From Eubacteriales Family XIII. Incertae Sedis bacterium (GTDB lineage: Bacteria; Bacillota; Clostridia; Peptostreptococcales; Anaerovoracaceae): 40,592 nucleotides of DNA. The stretch's first letter is position 1. Every line of letters starts with the position of its first letter. The DNA lies in the NCBI GenBank assembly GCA_031257175.1, contig JAIRPE010000040.1:1-40592 (forward strand). Reading direction: 5' to 3'. This document shows, piece by piece, positions 39,910 to 40,592 of this stretch. The position numbers and the translations under genes were made by a program. The notes under the pieces are model-generated. The model was not told where the DNA came from and did no database searches. It was given only the letters and a program-made list of their open reading frames with translations.

Positions 39910-40592
39910 ATGAATGATGATTTTAGGGGAAAAGACGCGGCTCCGGGCTTAACCCGGGTCTCTGAAAAGGACATGGCGGGTGGCTTGCCCGACGGCAGGC
40001 GCGCGTGGCAATGCCTGTCCGGCGGGGCGCTTAAGCTCATCGGGGCGGCTATGATGGTCGTGGACCATCTGCATCAGATGTTTTACAATGTGTGGGCCCC
40101 CGACTGGTTCACCTGCATAGGCAGGCCGGTGGCGGCCATGTTCCTGTTCATGTCCGCCGAGGGCTTCGCCCATACCCGCAGCAAGGGGCGTTATCTGCTC
40201 AGGCTGTTCATCGGCTTTGAATTCATGGGCCTGGTCTCATATTTGCTGTCGCGCGCCCTGCCCAACGAAAATGTGGTTCTGATGAACAACATTTTCGGCA
40301 CGTTGCTTCTGGCCGCCGTGTACATGCTTCTGACCGACTGGCTGAAGGAAGGGTTCAAGAAACGCAAGCCTTTGCTCGTTCTGTCGGCGGCGGCGTTGAT
40401 GGTTCTCATCGTCGCGGCGAGCGTGGGGATGATGCTCCTGATGAACGCGCCTGCTTTGCCGCATCTCGCCCTCGCTTTGCTGGTAAGCTGCGCGCCGAAC
40501 GTCATTTTGACTGAGGGCGGCTTTCCCCTCGTGCTTTTGGGCGTCTTGTTTTATCTGCTGAGGAAGCATAGGTTGGCGCAAATGGCGGTGGT
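39910..40592 (+). CDS. TraX-like membrane protein (truncated by window end)
   Basis: The frame opens with ATG at 39910 after GGAGGGG and stays open to the window edge (at least 227 residues), which is why the ORF track omits it. A hydrophilic leader of about 35 residues precedes GGALKLIGAAMMVVDHLHQMF, then FTCIGRPVAAMFLFMSAEGFAHTRSKGRYLLRLFIGFEFMGLVSYLL and further membrane segments. The LK-I-A..DH and IGR..FxxF..EGF-HT patterns are those of TraX, the F-pilin acetylase family, whose chromosomal homologues are common in Firmicutes and probably acetylate envelope components. The C-terminus is not visible. Confidence 0.8.
   Translation, partial: MNDDFRGKDAAPGLTRVSEKDMAGGLPDGRRAWQCLSGGALKLIGAAMMVVDHLHQMFYNVWAPDWFTCIGRPVAAMFLFMSAEGFAHTRSKGRYLLRLFIGFEFMGLVSYLLSRALPNENVVLMNNIFGTLLLAAVYMLLTDWLKEGFKKRKPLLVLSAAALMVLIVAASVGMMLLMNAPALPHLALALLVSCAPNVILTEGGFPLVLLGVLFYLLRKHRLAQMAV

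Noticed and set aside
1-40592. CRISPR arrays, insertion sequences, prophage or integrase genes
   Set aside because: No regularly spaced direct repeats, transposase motifs or integrase motifs were found on reading the window and the ORF track. The catabolic cluster may still have been gained as a block, but no attachment site is visible.

Overview
The window looks like a chromosomal segment of a fairly GC-rich anaerobic Firmicutes/Clostridia-type bacterium. Evidence for this is a PolC-type replicative polymerase, the gene order pyrH-frr-uppS-cdsA-dxr-rseP-ispG...polC, a YhbD/YhbE-like pair, a YugP-type protease, a Gram-positive style LexA, and oxygen-sensitive enzymes (a 2-hydroxyacyl-CoA dehydratase with its ATP-driven activator). 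The genus cannot be named from sequence alone. No tRNA, rRNA, CRISPR array, insertion sequence or phage gene was seen.

Layout. (1) 1-2.2 kb, minus strand: a bactofilin-like protein, a YhbD-like regulator with a palindrome over its own promoter, and a YugP-type zinc protease. (2) 2.4-3.3 kb: a TetR-family regulator divergent from the catabolic cluster. The gap holds two copies of a candidate operator and two promoters that face each other. (3) 3.3-19.4 kb, plus strand: a catabolic cluster of 15 genes. It encodes a D-2-hydroxyacid dehydrogenase, a Na+/solute symporter, a membrane-SWIM protein, a nitrilase-fold protein lacking its catalytic Cys, a dihydropyrimidine-dehydrogenase-like ferredoxin fusion lacking the usual Cys loop, a DUF3830 protein, an iron alcohol dehydrogenase, an acyl-CoA dehydrogenase, a thiolase, a 3-hydroxyacyl-CoA dehydrogenase, both 2-hydroxyacyl-CoA dehydratase subunits, the dehydratase activator, a FabZ-like dehydratase and a CoA-transferase. 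A 25-bp perfect hairpin follows the last gene. (4) 19.8-23.8 kb, minus strand: lexA, dprA, comM/yifB and yraN. (5) 24.4-36.6 kb, minus strand: a housekeeping block running pyrH-frr-(PASTA-like)-uppS-cdsA-dxr-rseP-ispG-nfeD-(double CXXCG protein)-SPFH-polC. (6) 37.2-40.6 kb: scattered accessory genes, namely a NeuD/PglD-like acyltransferase, a metallo-beta-lactamase-fold hydrolase, a VanZ-like protein and a truncated TraX-like protein.

How the cluster may work (inference): a 2-oxoacid is reduced to a 2-hydroxyacid, loaded with CoA by the transferase, and dehydrated to an enoyl-CoA by the activator-driven dehydratase. The enoyl-CoA could then be reduced by the acyl-CoA dehydrogenase, or hydrated by the FabZ-like protein, oxidised and cleaved by the thiolase. 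The nitrilase-like, PreA-like and DUF3830 genes sit where a substrate-opening module would be. Both enzyme homologues have abnormal active sites, so the starting substrate is unknown.

The two observations I consider most worth following are this cluster, and a PolC that has no DEDD proofreading exonuclease insertion while its PHP domain keeps the complete nine-ligand metal site.
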